A stretch of DNA of 64,000 bases from Aquarana catesbeiana (taxonomy: Eukaryota > Chordata > Amphibia > Anura > Ranidae): positions 175,547,419-175,611,418 of the forward strand of contig NC_133335.1 in NCBI RefSeq assembly GCF_042186555.1, in the 5' to 3' direction. Positions within the stretch are counted from its first letter, which is position 1; every line of letters begins with the position of its first letter. Under the pieces are notes generated by a model. It saw only the letters and a list, made by a program, of their open reading frames with translations, did not search any database and was not told the origin of the DNA. The position numbers were made by a program, and so were the translations under genes. Below are positions 45,024 through 57,512 of this stretch, piece after piece.

Positions 45024-45278
45024 TTTTTTCAAAAATTATTTTTTGTTTCCAAAAATGTTTTTTTTTTTTTAAATGATTTTTCTTTTAAATTCTACTTTTT
45101 TTCAAAAAAAAAATTTTTTTCAAAAATTTTTTTTACAAAAATTTTTTTTTTCAAAAATTATTATTTTTTTTCAAAAATTATTCTTTATTTTCAAAAATTA
45201 TTATTTTTTTTCAAAAATGTTTTTTTTTCAAAAATTATTTTTTTTAAATGATTTTTTTTCAAAAATTATTTTTTTTAA
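45024..45278 (+). repeat. T-rich spacer right of the PLE, before B6
   Basis: Starts with the right copy of the 14-bp duplication and continues exactly as the unoccupied arrays at 8.8 kb and 21.33 kb do (ATTTTTTGTTTCC, then CTTTTAAATTCTAC). Confidence 0.8.
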
Positions 45279-46469
45279 ATGATTGCAAAAGCATTTGACA
45301 CAGTTCCCCATAAACGTTTACTGTACAAAATAAGGTCCATTGGCATGGACCATAGGGTGAGTACATGGATTGAAAACTGGCTACAAGGGCGAGTTCAGAG
45401 GGTGGTGATAAATGGGGAGTACTCGGAATGGTCAGGGGTGGGTAGTGGGGTTCCCCAGGGTTCTGTGCTGGGACCAATCCTATTTAATTTGTTCATAAAC
45501 GACCTGGAGGATGGGATAAACAGTTCAATCTCTGTATTTGCAGACAATACTAAGCTAAGCAGGGCAATAACTTCTCCGCAGGATGTGGAAACCTTGCAAA
45601 AAGATCTGAACAAATTATTGAGGTGGGCGACTACATGACAAATGAGGTTCAATGTAGAAAAATGTAAAATAATGCATTTGGGTGGCAAAAATATGAATGC
45701 AATCTATACACTGGGGGGAGAACCTCTGGGGGAATCTAGGATGGAAAAGGACCTGGGGGTCCTAGTAGATGATAGGCTCAGCAATGGCATGCAATGCCAA
45801 GCTTCTGCTAACAAAGCAAACAGAATATTGGCATGCATTAAAAAGGGGATCAACTCCAGAGATAAAACGATAATTCTCCCACTCTACAAGGCTCTGGTCC
45901 GGCCGCACCTAGAGTATGCTGTCCAGTTCTGGGCACCAGTCCTCAGGAAGGATGTACTGGAAATGGAGTGAGTACAAAGAAGGGCAACAAAGATAATAAA
46001 GGGTCTGGAGGATATTAGTTATGAGGAAAGGTTGCGAGCTCTGAACTTATTCTCTCCGGAGAAGAGATGCTTGAGAGGGGATATGATCTCAATTTACAAA
46101 TACTGTACTGGTGACCCCACAATAGGGATAAAACTTTTTCGCAGAAGAGAGTTTAACAAGACTCGTGGCCACTCATTAAAATCAGAAGAAAAGAGGTTTA
46201 ACCTTAAACTACGTAGAGGGTTCTTTACTGTAAGAGCGGCAAGGATGTGGAATTCCCTTCCACAGGCGGTGGTCTCAGCGGGGAGCATTGATAGCTTCAA
46301 AAAACTATTAGATAAGCACCTGAACGATCGCAACATACAGGGATATATAATGTAATACTGACACATAATCACACACATAGGTTGGACTTGATGGACTTGT
46401 GTCTTATTTCAACCTCACCTACTATGTAACTATGTAGCTATGTAGCATTAAGTGACAGAGAAATTATGA
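45279..46469 (+). mobile_element. Module B6 (CR1/L2-like LINE 3' end)
   Basis: FADN variant. A private TGG to TGA change (45,636-45,638) adds a second stop ahead of the family TGA at 45,969-45,971. The C-terminal block is open to 46,355. Confidence 0.82.
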
Positions 46470-46727
46470 TTTTTTTTTTTTAATTTTACTTTTTTTTTTT
46501 TTTTTTTTTTCAAAAATTATTTTTTGTTTACAAAAATGTTTTTTTTTCAAAAATTTTTTTTTTTAAATATTTTTTTTTACAAATTTTTTTTTCAAAAATT
46601 TTTTTTCAAAAATATTTTTTTTAAATGATTTTTTTTTCAAAATTTTTTTTTTTCAAAAAAATTTTTTTTTCAAAATTTAAAAAAAAAAATTATTATTTTT
46701 TTTTTTTTAATATTTTTTTTTTCAAAA
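46470..46727 (+). repeat. T-rich spacer B6 to A5
   Basis: B-to-A type spacer with an unusually long uninterrupted T run near 46,490-46,510. Confidence 0.8.
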
Positions 46728-48157
46728 ATGATTTTGGCGGGCCATCCATGTTGCTATTTTCTAGCGTCCCAGCTGCAACATCTGAGATCAGGTAATGGTC
46801 CTATGGGTAATAATAATCTAGGTATAATGATTACAGGTGCACCCCACAGACGGGTTTTGGAGGCGCTGGAGGCAAACTCGTTTGTATATAGGACTCCTAC
46901 AGTTAAACTAATGCTAAAACTTTGGAATAGTATTAAGGGCCTGAAGGGTATCGAGGGGGTAGCGAGAGGTATGCCTCTTTGGGATAACAAAAATCTCCAA
47001 GAAATGACATTGATAGGAAAAATCAAGGCATGGGAGGTAAAGGGGATAATTAAATTCAAGCAATTATATAATGACAACATGTTGAAATCCTTTGCCTCCT
47101 AAAGGAGGAATTTGGTATCCCGAAACAGTCATATTTTAGCTACATTCAAATTAGGCATGCACTCCAGGCCCAGTTTGGGGAACAAGGCCCGAGCTGGAGC
47201 CAATCACCCATCCCTCAAAAAATAGAGAGCTTGGAGGGTTCAAGAGGATTAATAGCTGAACTCTACCAATATATCTGTAAAAATAGTAGGGAAGGGCGAG
47301 ACAAACTTAGGTGTAGAGGGAAGTGGAAAAGAGACCTGGGGCCTATGTCGGATGCCCAGTGGAGGGAGATATTGAAGGGGGGCAGCAAGTTTCGGTATCA
47401 CCTGCTCAGAAGTTTTCGCACTTAATGTTACTTCATAGGGCATATTATACCCCCCAAAAGCTATTTAAGTGGGGGAGAAGAGTAGACACTAAGTGTCCTA
47501 GGTGCCAAACTACAGGAGATTTGCTACATATGGTATGGAAATGTCCTAAATTATTCCGCTACTGGACGGAAGTGGTCGAGACCATAAATAAGATCTTGAA
47601 TTTAAGTCTTAAACTAGACCCAAAATTATGTATTCTAGGGGTGGGGGGGAACCTGGGTAATGGGAGGGATAAAACAAAAGCAGTGCAGAGATGCCTCTAC
47701 CAGGCAAGAAAGAGAATAACTAAGAGATGGCAAGCTGAGAAACCCCCTTCTGTAAATGACTGGCGTAAAGCAGTGTCAGAAACAATAGGGAAAGAAAGGA
47801 CAGTATTTGTAAGGGCAGGAAACTTAAAGGAATTTAAAAAAATTTGGAATCCCTGGTTGGTGAAGACGGCCCACCCTACAGTATGAACAGAGTAAGAAGA
47901 AGATAAGGAAGTTGTAGGTCCGAAGATAGGTGTAGTAGTATGTACGCACGAATGGTTTCATAAAGAGAGAGCTTGGTCCAAGGTGTATATATCGGGGTAA
48001 CAGGGGGAAAAAGGAAAAAAGGGGAGAAAAGTAGAAATGCACTTTTTGTAGTATGGATTTATACATCACATTGGGTATTAGGATGTTTATTACTGTTTGG
48101 AATTTTGTATACTGAGTAATGTGATGTATTGTGTATAATCATGAATAAAAATTATTT
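46728..48157 (+). mobile_element. Module A5 (L1/Tx1-like LINE 3' end)
   Basis: Full length. It has the six-G run (frameshift near 47,378) but retains the sense AAA codon near 47,836, so the C-terminal frame extends to WNPWLVKTAHPTV and the stop at 47,884-47,886. This ending probably represents the ancestral ORF2 terminus. Confidence 0.8.
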
Positions 48158-48597
48158 AAAAAAAAATGATTTTTTTTTTCAAAAATGATTTTTTTTGTTT
48201 CCAAAAATGTTTTTTTTTTCAAAAATGATTTTTCTTTTAAATTTTACTTTTTTCAAAAAAAATTTTTTTCAAAAATTATTTTTTTCAAAAATTATTTTTT
48301 TTAAAAATTATTTTTTTTTTTACAAAAATTTATTTTTTTTTACAAAAATTTATTTTTTTTACAAAAATAATTTTTTTTTTCAAAAATGATTTTTCTTTTA
48401 AATTTTACTTTTTTCAAAAATATTTTTTTTCAAAATATTTCTTTTTTTTTTACAAAAATTTTTTTTTTCAAAAATTATTATTTTTTTTCAAAAATTATTA
48501 TTTTTTTTCAAAAATTATTTTTTTTTTTCAAAAATGTTTTTTTTTTTCAAAAATTATTTTTTTTAAATGATTTTTTTTCAAAAATTATTTTTTTTAA
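48158..48597 (+). repeat. T-rich spacer A5 to B7
   Basis: A-to-B type, slightly longer than the left-hand array's spacers because of an extra TTTTTCAAAAATTA unit near 48,285. Confidence 0.8.
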
Positions 48598-49788
48598 ATG
48601 ATTGCAAAAGCATTTGACACAGTTCCCCATAAACGTTTACTGTACAAAATAAGGTCCATTGGCATGGACCATAGGGTGAGTACATGGATTGAAAACTGGC
48701 TACAAGGGCGAGTTCAGAGGGTGGTGATAAATGGGGAGTACTCGGAATGGTCAGGGGTGGGTAGTGGGGTTCCCCAGGGTTCTGTGCTGGGACCAATCCT
48801 ATTTAATTTGTTCATAAACGACCTGGAGGATGGGATAAACAGTTCAATCTCTGTATTTGCAGACAATACTAAGCTAAGCAGGGCAATAACTTCTCCGCAG
48901 GATGTGGAAACCTTGCAAAAAGATCTGAACAAATTATTGAGGTGGGCGACTACATGGCAAATGAGGTTCAATGTAGAAAAATGTAAAATAATGCATTTGG
49001 GTGGCAAAAATATGAATGCAATCTATACACTGGGGGGAGAACCTCTGGGGGAATCTAGGATGGAAAAGGACCTGGGGGTCCTAGTAGATGATAGGCTCAG
49101 CAATGGCATGCAATGCCAAGCTTCTGCTAACAAAGCAAACAGAATATTGGCATGCATTAAAAAGGGGATCAACTCCAGAGATAAAACGATAATTCTCCCA
49201 CTCTACAAGGCTCTGGTCCGGCCGCACCTAGAGTATGCTGTCCAGTTCTGGGCACCAGTCCTCAGGAAGGATGTACTGGAAATGGAGTGAGTACAAAGAA
49301 GGGCAACAAAGATAATAAAAGGTCTGGAGGATATTAGTTATGAGGAAAGGTTGCGAGCTCTGAACTTATTCTCTCCGGAGAAGAGATGCTTGAGAGGGGA
49401 TATGATCTCAATTTACAAATACTGTACTGGTGACCCCACAATAGGGATAAAACTTTTTCGCAGAAGAGAGTTTAACAAGACTCGTGGCCACTCATTAAAA
49501 TCAGAAGAAAAGAGGTTTAACCTTAAACTACGTAGAGGGTTCTTTACTGTAAGAGCGGCAAGGATGTGGAATTCCCTTCCACAGGCGGTGGTCTCAGCGG
49601 GGAGCATTGATAGCTTCAAAAAACTATTAGATAAGCACCTGAACGATCGCAACATACAGGGATATATAATGTAATACTGACACATAATCACACACATAGG
49701 TTGGACTTGATGGACTTGTGTCTTATTTCAACCTCACCTACTATGTAACTATGTAGCTATGTAGCATTAAGTGACAGAGAAATTATGA
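48598..49788 (+). mobile_element. Module B7 (CR1/L2-like LINE 3' end)
   Basis: FADN variant, family TGA at 49,288-49,290. Nearly identical to B8; both have a silent AAAAGG change near 49,318. Confidence 0.82.
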
Positions 49789-50046
49789 TTTTTTTTTTTT
49801 AATTTTACTTTTTTTTTTTTTTTTTTTTTCAAAAATTATTTTTTGTTTACAAAAATGTTTTTTTTTCAAAAATTTTTTTTTTAAAATATTTTTTTTTACA
49901 AATTTTTTTTTCAAAAATTTTTTTTCAAAAATATTTTTTTTAAATGATTTTTTTTTCAAAATTTTTTTTTTTCAAAAAAATTTTTTTTTCAAAATTTAAA
50001 AAAAAAAATTATTATTTTTTTTTTTTTAATATTTTTTTTTTCAAAA
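49789..50046 (+). repeat. T-rich spacer B7 to A6
   Basis: Nearly identical to 46,470-46,727, including the long T run. Confidence 0.8.
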
Positions 50047-51476
50047 ATGATTTTGGCGGGCCATCCATGTTGCTATTTTCTAGCGTCCCAGCTGCAACAT
50101 CTGAGATCAGGTAATGGTCCTATGGGTAATAATAATCTAGGTATAATGATTACAGGTGCACCCCACAGACGGGTTTTGGAGGCGCTGGAGGCAAACTCGT
50201 TTGTATATAGGACTCCTACAGTTAAACTAATGCTAAAACTTTGGAATAGTATTAAGGGCCTGAAGGGTATCGAGGGGGTAGCGAGAGGTATGCCTCTTTG
50301 GGATAACAAAAATCTCCAAGAAATGACATTGATAGGAAAAATCAAGGCATGGGAGGTAAAGGGGATAATTAAATTCAAGCAATTATATAATGACAACATG
50401 TTGAAATCCTTTGCCTCCTAAAGGAGGAATTTGGTATCCCGAAACAGTCATATTTTAGCTACATTCAAATTAGGCATGCACTCCAGGCCCAGTTTGGGGA
50501 ACAAGGCCCGAGCTGGAGCCAATCACCCATCCCTCAAAAAATAGAGAGCTTGGAGGGTTCAAGAGGATTAATAGCTGAACTCTACCAATATATCTGTAAA
50601 AATAGTAGGGAAGGGCGAGACAAACTTAGGTGTAGAGGGAAGTGGAAAAGAGACCTGGGGCCTATGTCGGATGCCCAGTGGAGGGAGATATTGAAGGGGG
50701 GCAGCAAGTTTCGGTATCACCTGCTCAGAAGTTTTCGCACTTAATGTTACTTCATAGGGCATATTATACCCCCCAAAAGCTATTTAAGTGGGGGAGAAGA
50801 GTAGACACTAAGTGTCCTAGGTGCCAAACTACAGGAGATTTGCTACATATGGTATGGAAATGTCCTAAATTATTCCGCTACTGGACGGAAGTGGTCGAGA
50901 CCATAAATAAGATCTTGAATTTAAGTCTTAAACTAGACCCAAAATTATGTATTCTAGGGGTGGGGGGGAACCTGGGTAATGGGAGGGATAAAACAAAAGC
51001 AGTGCAGAGATGCCTCTACCAGGCAAAAAAGAGAATAACTAAGAGATGGCAAGCTGAGAAACCCCCTTCTGTAAATGACTGGCGTAAAGCAGTGTCAGAA
51101 ACAATAGGGAAAGAAAGGACAGTATTTGTAAGGGCAGGAAACTTAAAGGAATTTAAAAAAATTTGGAATCCCTGGTTGGTGAAGACGGCCCACCCTACAG
51201 TATGAACAGAGTAAGAAGAAGATAAGGAAGTTGTAGGTCCGAAGATAGGTGTAGTAGTATGTACGCACGAATGGTTTCATAAAGAGAGAGCTTGGTCCAA
51301 GGTGTATATATCGGGGTAACAGGGGGAAAAAGGAAAAAAGGGGAGAAAAGTAGAAATGCACTTTTTGTAGTATGGATTTATACATCACATTGGGTATTAG
51401 GATGTTTATTACTGTTTGGAATTTTGTATACTGAGTAATGTGATGTATTGTGTATAATCATGAATAAAAATTATTT
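50047..51476 (+). mobile_element. Module A6 (L1/Tx1-like LINE 3' end)
   Basis: Twin of A5, with the same six-G frameshift and the same extended C terminus (stop at 51,203-51,205). It differs by Lys for Arg in YQA(R/K)KRITK. Confidence 0.8.
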
Positions 51477-51900
51477 AAAAAAAAATGATTTTTTTTTTCA
51501 AAAATGATTTTTTTTGTTTCCAAAAATGTTTTTTTTTTCAAAAATGATTTTTCTTTTAAATTTTACTTTTTTCAAAAAAAATTTTTTTCAAAAATTATTT
51601 TTTTTAAAAATTATTTTTTTTTTTACAAAAATTTATTTTTTTTTACAAAAATTTATTTTTTTTACAAAAATAATTTTTTTTTTCAAAAATGATTTTTCTT
51701 TTAAATTTTACTTTTTTCAAAAATATTTTTTTTCAAAATATTTCTTTTTTTTTTACAAAAATTTTTTTTTTCAAAAATTATTATTTTTTTTCAAAAATTA
51801 TTATTTTTTTTCAAAAATTATTTTTTTTTTTCAAAAATGTTTTTTTTTTTCAAAAATTATTTTTTTTAAATGATTTTTTTTCAAAAATTATTTTTTTTAA
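51477..51900 (+). repeat. T-rich spacer A6 to B8
   Basis: A-to-B type spacer; same motif order as 48,158-48,597 minus one unit. Confidence 0.8.
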
Positions 51901-53091
51901 ATGATTGCAAAAGCATTTGACACAGTTCCCCATAAACGTTTACTGTACAAAATAAGGTCCATTGGCATGGACCATAGGGTGAGTACATGGATTGAAAACT
52001 GGCTACAAGGGCGAGTTCAGAGGGTGGTGATAAATGGGGAGTACTCGGAATGGTCAGGGGTGGGTAGTGGGGTTCCCCAGGGTTCTGTGCTGGGACCAAT
52101 CCTATTTAATTTGTTCATAAACGACCTGGAGGATGGGATAAACAGTTCAATCTCTGTATTTGCAGACAATACTAAGCTAAGCAGGGCAATAACTTCTCCG
52201 CAGGATGTGGAAACCTTGCAAAAAGATCTGAACAAATTATTGAGGTGGGCGACTACATGGCAAATGAGGTTCAATGTAGAAAAATGTAAAATAATGCATT
52301 TGGGTGGCAAAAATATGAATGCAATCTATACACTGGGGGGAGAACCTCTGGGGGAATCTAGGATGGAAAAGGACCTGGGGGTCCTAGTAGATGATAGGCT
52401 CAGCAATGGCATGCAATGCCAAGCTTCTGCTAACAAAGCAAACAGAATATTGGCATGCATTAAAAAGGGGATCAACTCCAGAGATAAAACGATAATTCTC
52501 CCACTCTACAAGGCTCTGGTCCGGCCGCACCTAGAGTATGCTGTCCAGTTCTGGGCACCAGTCCTCAGGAAGGATGTACTGGAAATGGAGTGAGTACAAA
52601 GAAGGGCAACAAAGATAATAAAAGGTCTGGAGGATATTAGTTATGAGGAAAGGTTGCGAGCTCTGAACTTATTCTCTCCGGAGAAGAGATGCTTGAGAGG
52701 GGATATGATCTCAATTTACAAATACTGTACTGGTGACCCCACAATAGGGATAAAACTTTTTCGCAGAAGAGAGTTTAACAAGACTCGTGGCCACTCATTA
52801 AAATCAGAAGAAAAGAGGTTTAACCTTAAACTACGTAGAGGGTTCTTTACTGTAAGAGCGGCAAGGATGTGGAATTCCCTTCCACAGGCGGTGGTCTCAG
52901 CGGGGAGCATTGATAGCTTCAAAAAACTATTAGATAAGCACCTGAACGATCGCAACATACAGGGATATATAATGTAATACTGACACATAATCACACACAT
53001 AGGTTGGACTTGATGGACTTGTGTCTTATTTCAACCTCACCTACTATGTAACTATGTAGCTATGTAGCATTAAGTGACAGAGAAATTATGA
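51901..53091 (+). mobile_element. Module B8 (CR1/L2-like LINE 3' end)
   Basis: FADN variant, family TGA at 52,591-52,593. It directly precedes an L1, as B4 and B5 do, but lacks their four-base deletion, so the B next to the L1 has been replaced or converted in one lineage. Confidence 0.82.
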
Positions 53092-53269
53092 TTTTTTTTT
53101 TTATTTTACTTTTTTTTTAAAAAATTTTTCAAAAATTATTTTTTTTTTTTACAAAAATGTTTTTTTTTTAAATTTTTTTTTTTCAAAATATTTTTTTTTA
53201 CAAATTTTTTTTTCAAAAATTTTTTTTCAAAAATATTTTTTTAAATGATTTTTTTTTCAAATTTTTTTT
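53092..53269 (+). repeat. T-rich left flank of L1 copy 3
   Basis: Same left half-spacer and junction as at 22,728-22,897. Confidence 0.75.
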
Positions 53270-53722
53270 TTTTTTTTTTTTTTTAAATTCTTTATTTTCG
53301 TTTTTTCCACAATAATAATAGTACAATATTACATATGAGTACATCGCCACCTACATATTCTATTTTACAAATATCTTCTTGAAAATCGCCAATTACTATC
53401 ACCTTTATGAAGAAATTATGTTGTCTTTAGGCAAAAAACATATCATTTCATCTTACCTTCTTATTGTTCTAATACATACCCGTAATAATTCCTACTCTTA
53501 TTTTCCTTAACCAGGGATAGCCCTGATTGTCCTCCAAAGCCAAAAAACAAGACACCCAAAAAAAAAAAAAAAAAAAAAGAGACACAGAAGAAGAAAAAAG
53601 AGAACTACAACAAAAATAAATAAATAAATAAATTGAAAAGAAAAAAAAAAAAAAAATCACAAATTAATATTAATATTATGCCTCATCATACCGTCCACCC
53701 CCCCCCCCGCTAGAAACTTTAT

Positions 53723-56700
53723 TTAAGGATTCTGCTCCCTGTATGTAATATAGGGAGTCCAGATTTCCCGATACCTGTCTTCTTGCTCTCTCAGCGTCAT
53801 GGTAAGATTTTCCATTTGTTGGATCTCTGCTATTCTGCTAATCCATTGTATTTTGGTCGGAGCTACCGTACTTTTCCAGAGTGCCGGGATACAAGCTTTT
53901 GCTGCTGTAAGCAGGTGCCTTAAGAGAGATTTGTTATATTTATCAATAGGTAACGGAATATCATGCAGCAAAAAAGCTGCAGGGTTTTCACCAAGAGACA
54001 CACCTGTAATTTCTTTAACTGTTTCAGAGACCATTTTCCAAAATTCTTTCAGTCCACTACATTCCCAGAATATGTGTAACATGGTGCCCTCCGCACCCTG
54101 GCAGCGCCAACATAAATTGGATATTTGTGGAAATATCCGATTCAGTACTTCCGGGGTTCTATACCACCTGGTCAAGATTTTATACCCCCCTTCTTGATAT
54201 CTGGTTGCCATTGACGCCTTGTGCGTAAACATAAAGATCTTATTTTTCTGTGTCTCGGAGAACCTAACCCCGAGGTCCCTCTCCCATGCTTGTATAAAAG
54301 CCAACTCTTGTGGGGCTTCTAACTCCGTCAACAATGCATACATAAAAGAGAGTGAATGTCTCAATGTTTCACCTTTTAGGCATATCTGTTCAAACCTAGA
54401 TGGATTACGTACCATTGGCACTCGTTGCTTAATTAATCGAAGGAAGGCATTAAGCTGTATTTGCCTAAATGGATCTAGGTCAGATGAGAACACCCGTTCA
54501 ATCTCCCCCTTAGTCATCACATGATTGTCAATTGAAAAATGTATGATCCTGCTAATGCCTCTTCTCCTCAAATCCCTGAAACCTTGGTCTATAAGACCTG
54601 GCTTAAAAGCCGATGTGCCCAGGATTGGTATCATGGGACTTGGATGAGTCGACATCTTAGTTTTCTTAAATATCTTTTTGATGGATTGGAGTGTAGCACC
54701 CACAATGGGGTGTCTTCTCGCCGCCTGTGGTATCTCTACCTCCCAAAGCCATGCTAATCCCTCCAGGGGTATATCGATCGTTGCTTGCTCCATATGTATC
54801 CAAGGCTTTTCCTTATGTAGTACACACCAATCCGCTACCCGTGCTAGATGTGATGCTTCATAATAACCCACCGGGTCCGGAAATCCCACCCCTCCTCTCT
54901 CCTTTGGTAATGACAGAATATCTCTACGTAGTCTCGCTGTTTTGCCCGCCCATATGAACCTCACAAATCTTGATCTCAGGTCCCTCAGAAACCCTGAGGG
55001 GAGCTTTATAGGTAGGGTCTGGAATAAGTATAACAATCTCGGCATTACATTCATTTTGATGATGTTAATCCTACCAAACCACGTGAAGACTTCTTTGTCC
55101 CACCGCTGAAAATCCAGTTTAATCTGTCGTACCAATGGGGCAAAGTTGAGTTCAAACACTCTTTTAAGCTTATTCGGTATTTTAGTCCCTAGAAAGCATA
55201 TATGTGAATTCGTCCATCTAAAAGCAAAGTGATCCGAAAGCTGATGTTGTAACGCAGTATTCACTTCCACACCCATCGCTTCAGACTTACTATAGTTGAC
55301 CTTGAAATTGGATACCCCTCCATATATGCGTAACTCAGATAATAAAGATGGTAGGGATACAACTGGAGAGGTTATGAAGAATAGCAAGTCATCCGCATAT
55401 GCGGCCAATTTATGTTCTTCCCTTTTATTGAATTGCCCCTAATATCTGGGTTGGCCCGTATTGTTCTCAAAAAGGGTTCAAGTGTGAGGATAAATATGAT
55501 AGGAGAGAGTGGACATCCCTGCCGCGTTCCATTTTTTATAGCGAATGATTCAGACATTGTATCATTAATCTTCACCCTTGCTTTAGGATATGAGTACAGA
55601 CTAGAAATCCAGTTCTGCATCCCGCTTTTCAATCCTATATGCTGTAATGTGGCTCTCAGGAATGTCCAGTCTACCCTATCAAATGCTTTTTCTGCATCAG
55701 TAGATATAAGCACTAGGGGTTTTTGATAATATTGAGATATGTATATGGCATTTAGAACCCTTTGCGTGTTTTCTTTACCCTCTCTATTAGGGGTAAACCC
55801 TACTTGATCCTGATGCACTAGAGCGGGGATGTATGTCACTAATCTATTAGCGAGTATTTTTGTAAAGATCTTGAGGTCTACATTTAGCAATGAGATTGGA
55901 GATAGCTAGCACATAGGGCAGGGTCCTTTCCCTCCTTCGGAATTACTGTTATGTGGGCCATTAATGTTTCCATGGGCATCGTTTGCCCATCACGTATTGA
56001 GTTAAAAGCAGCTAGAAATTGAGGTGCCAGTTTTTCCGAGAAGGTCTTATAATACAGCAAGGTGTACCCATCAGGACCTGGGGCCTTACCTGGCTTCAGC
56101 GATTTCAGGGCTTCTGAAAATTCTTCTATTGTAATTGGGCCATCTATGTCTCCTGCTCCTTCTTCAGGTATCTTAGGCATTCCTGAAGCCAATATGTATT
56201 CTTTTGCCGACTCCCATCTATCAGATGTTCTTGAAGTAGGCATTTGGCCCTCTATCTGATATAGGTTGGCATAATAATCCCTAAATGCCTTCGCAATTGC
56301 CTGTGAGGAGCTGACTAACGTATCTCCCTGGGTTTTAATACGCTCAATATGATTCCGAGCTCTTGTCTCTCTGAGCGCATTTGCTAGCACCCTGCTAGGC
56401 TTATTTCCGTATTCATAGTATACACGTCTACACCGGGCCAGCTTAGCTTTTGCTTTATCTATTAATAATAGATTTAATTCACCTCGTAAACCCGAAAGTT
56501 TCTCCTCCGTCTGTTGTGCATGAGATTTCTTGTGCGCTTGTTCGAGTATACGGATTTCTCCAAGCAGGGTGTCCAGCTTAGCACCAAGAGAGCGTTTCCT
56601 ATGAGCTCCTAAAGATATGAGGATTCCCCTAATGTAACATTTATGCGCCTCCCATCTGCAAAATGGGGTTGTTTCCCCTGATTTATTGTTTATAAAGAAG

Positions 56701-57512
56701 GATTCCACTTCCTGAGCTATCTGATTCTCATACTCTGGTTCCTTCAGGAGTGTCTCATTCATCTTCCAGTTCCATTCCCGGGGGCTTATATCACCCCATT
56801 CTAAAACACAATTGGTTGGTGCGTGGTGCGACAATGTGAATGAGCCTATGGAAGCCTCCAATATACACGACAGTGCATTCTGCGATAGAAAAACATAGTC
56901 AATTCTAGTATATGTCTTGTGTTTAGCTGAAAAAAAAGTATAATCTCTGTCGTGTGCATGGAGGGTCCTCCAAGTGTCCATTAATTGCAAATCTTGTAGC
57001 AATCTCTTTGCTCTGCGCAGTTTTATATAAGATAAATGAGACACTCCCTTTGAGACATCCAGAGCCGGATCCAATGCCATGTTTAGATCCCCTCCCACCA
57101 TCAGGATCCCTTCTTTATTTTGATGTACCAAATTCAGATACGTCTCAAGAGCTGAGACTTGATCCTCATTTGGTAGATACAGGTTTACTAACGTAACCTT
57201 TTGTTCACATAGAAATCCTTTTACAATAAGAAGACGACCTGCCTCGTCCGTAATTATCTTTGATTCTTTCCATGGTATCTGATTCGAAATCAAAATTGAA
57301 ACCCCATTCGCCTTTGCGGTCTGGGAGGCACCATGGTACACTGTAGGAAACCTGCGGTTCCCCAATTTTGGAGTTTTATCATTTCTAAAATGTGTCTCTT
57401 GTAAGAAAATGATTTGGGATTTCATCCTCCTCAGTTCAGTTAACAATCTGGTGCGTTTCTCTGGACTATTTAGCCCCTTCACATTATAGGAGGTCAGAGT
57501 TATCCTAGTCAT
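53723..57512 (-). pseudogene. L1 ORF2, copy 3: two frameshifts and a mutated endonuclease
   Basis: It starts at ATG 57,510-57,512. The APE-RT junction broken in copy 2 is open here. Single-base deletions near 55,903 and 55,421 split the RT into three frames; the second lies just before the YADD box, which itself is present. In the APE active-site Ser-Asp-His motif the Asp codon is changed to His (56,826-56,828), which should abolish nicking. The zinc knuckle is retained near 54,059-54,112. Confidence 0.86.
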
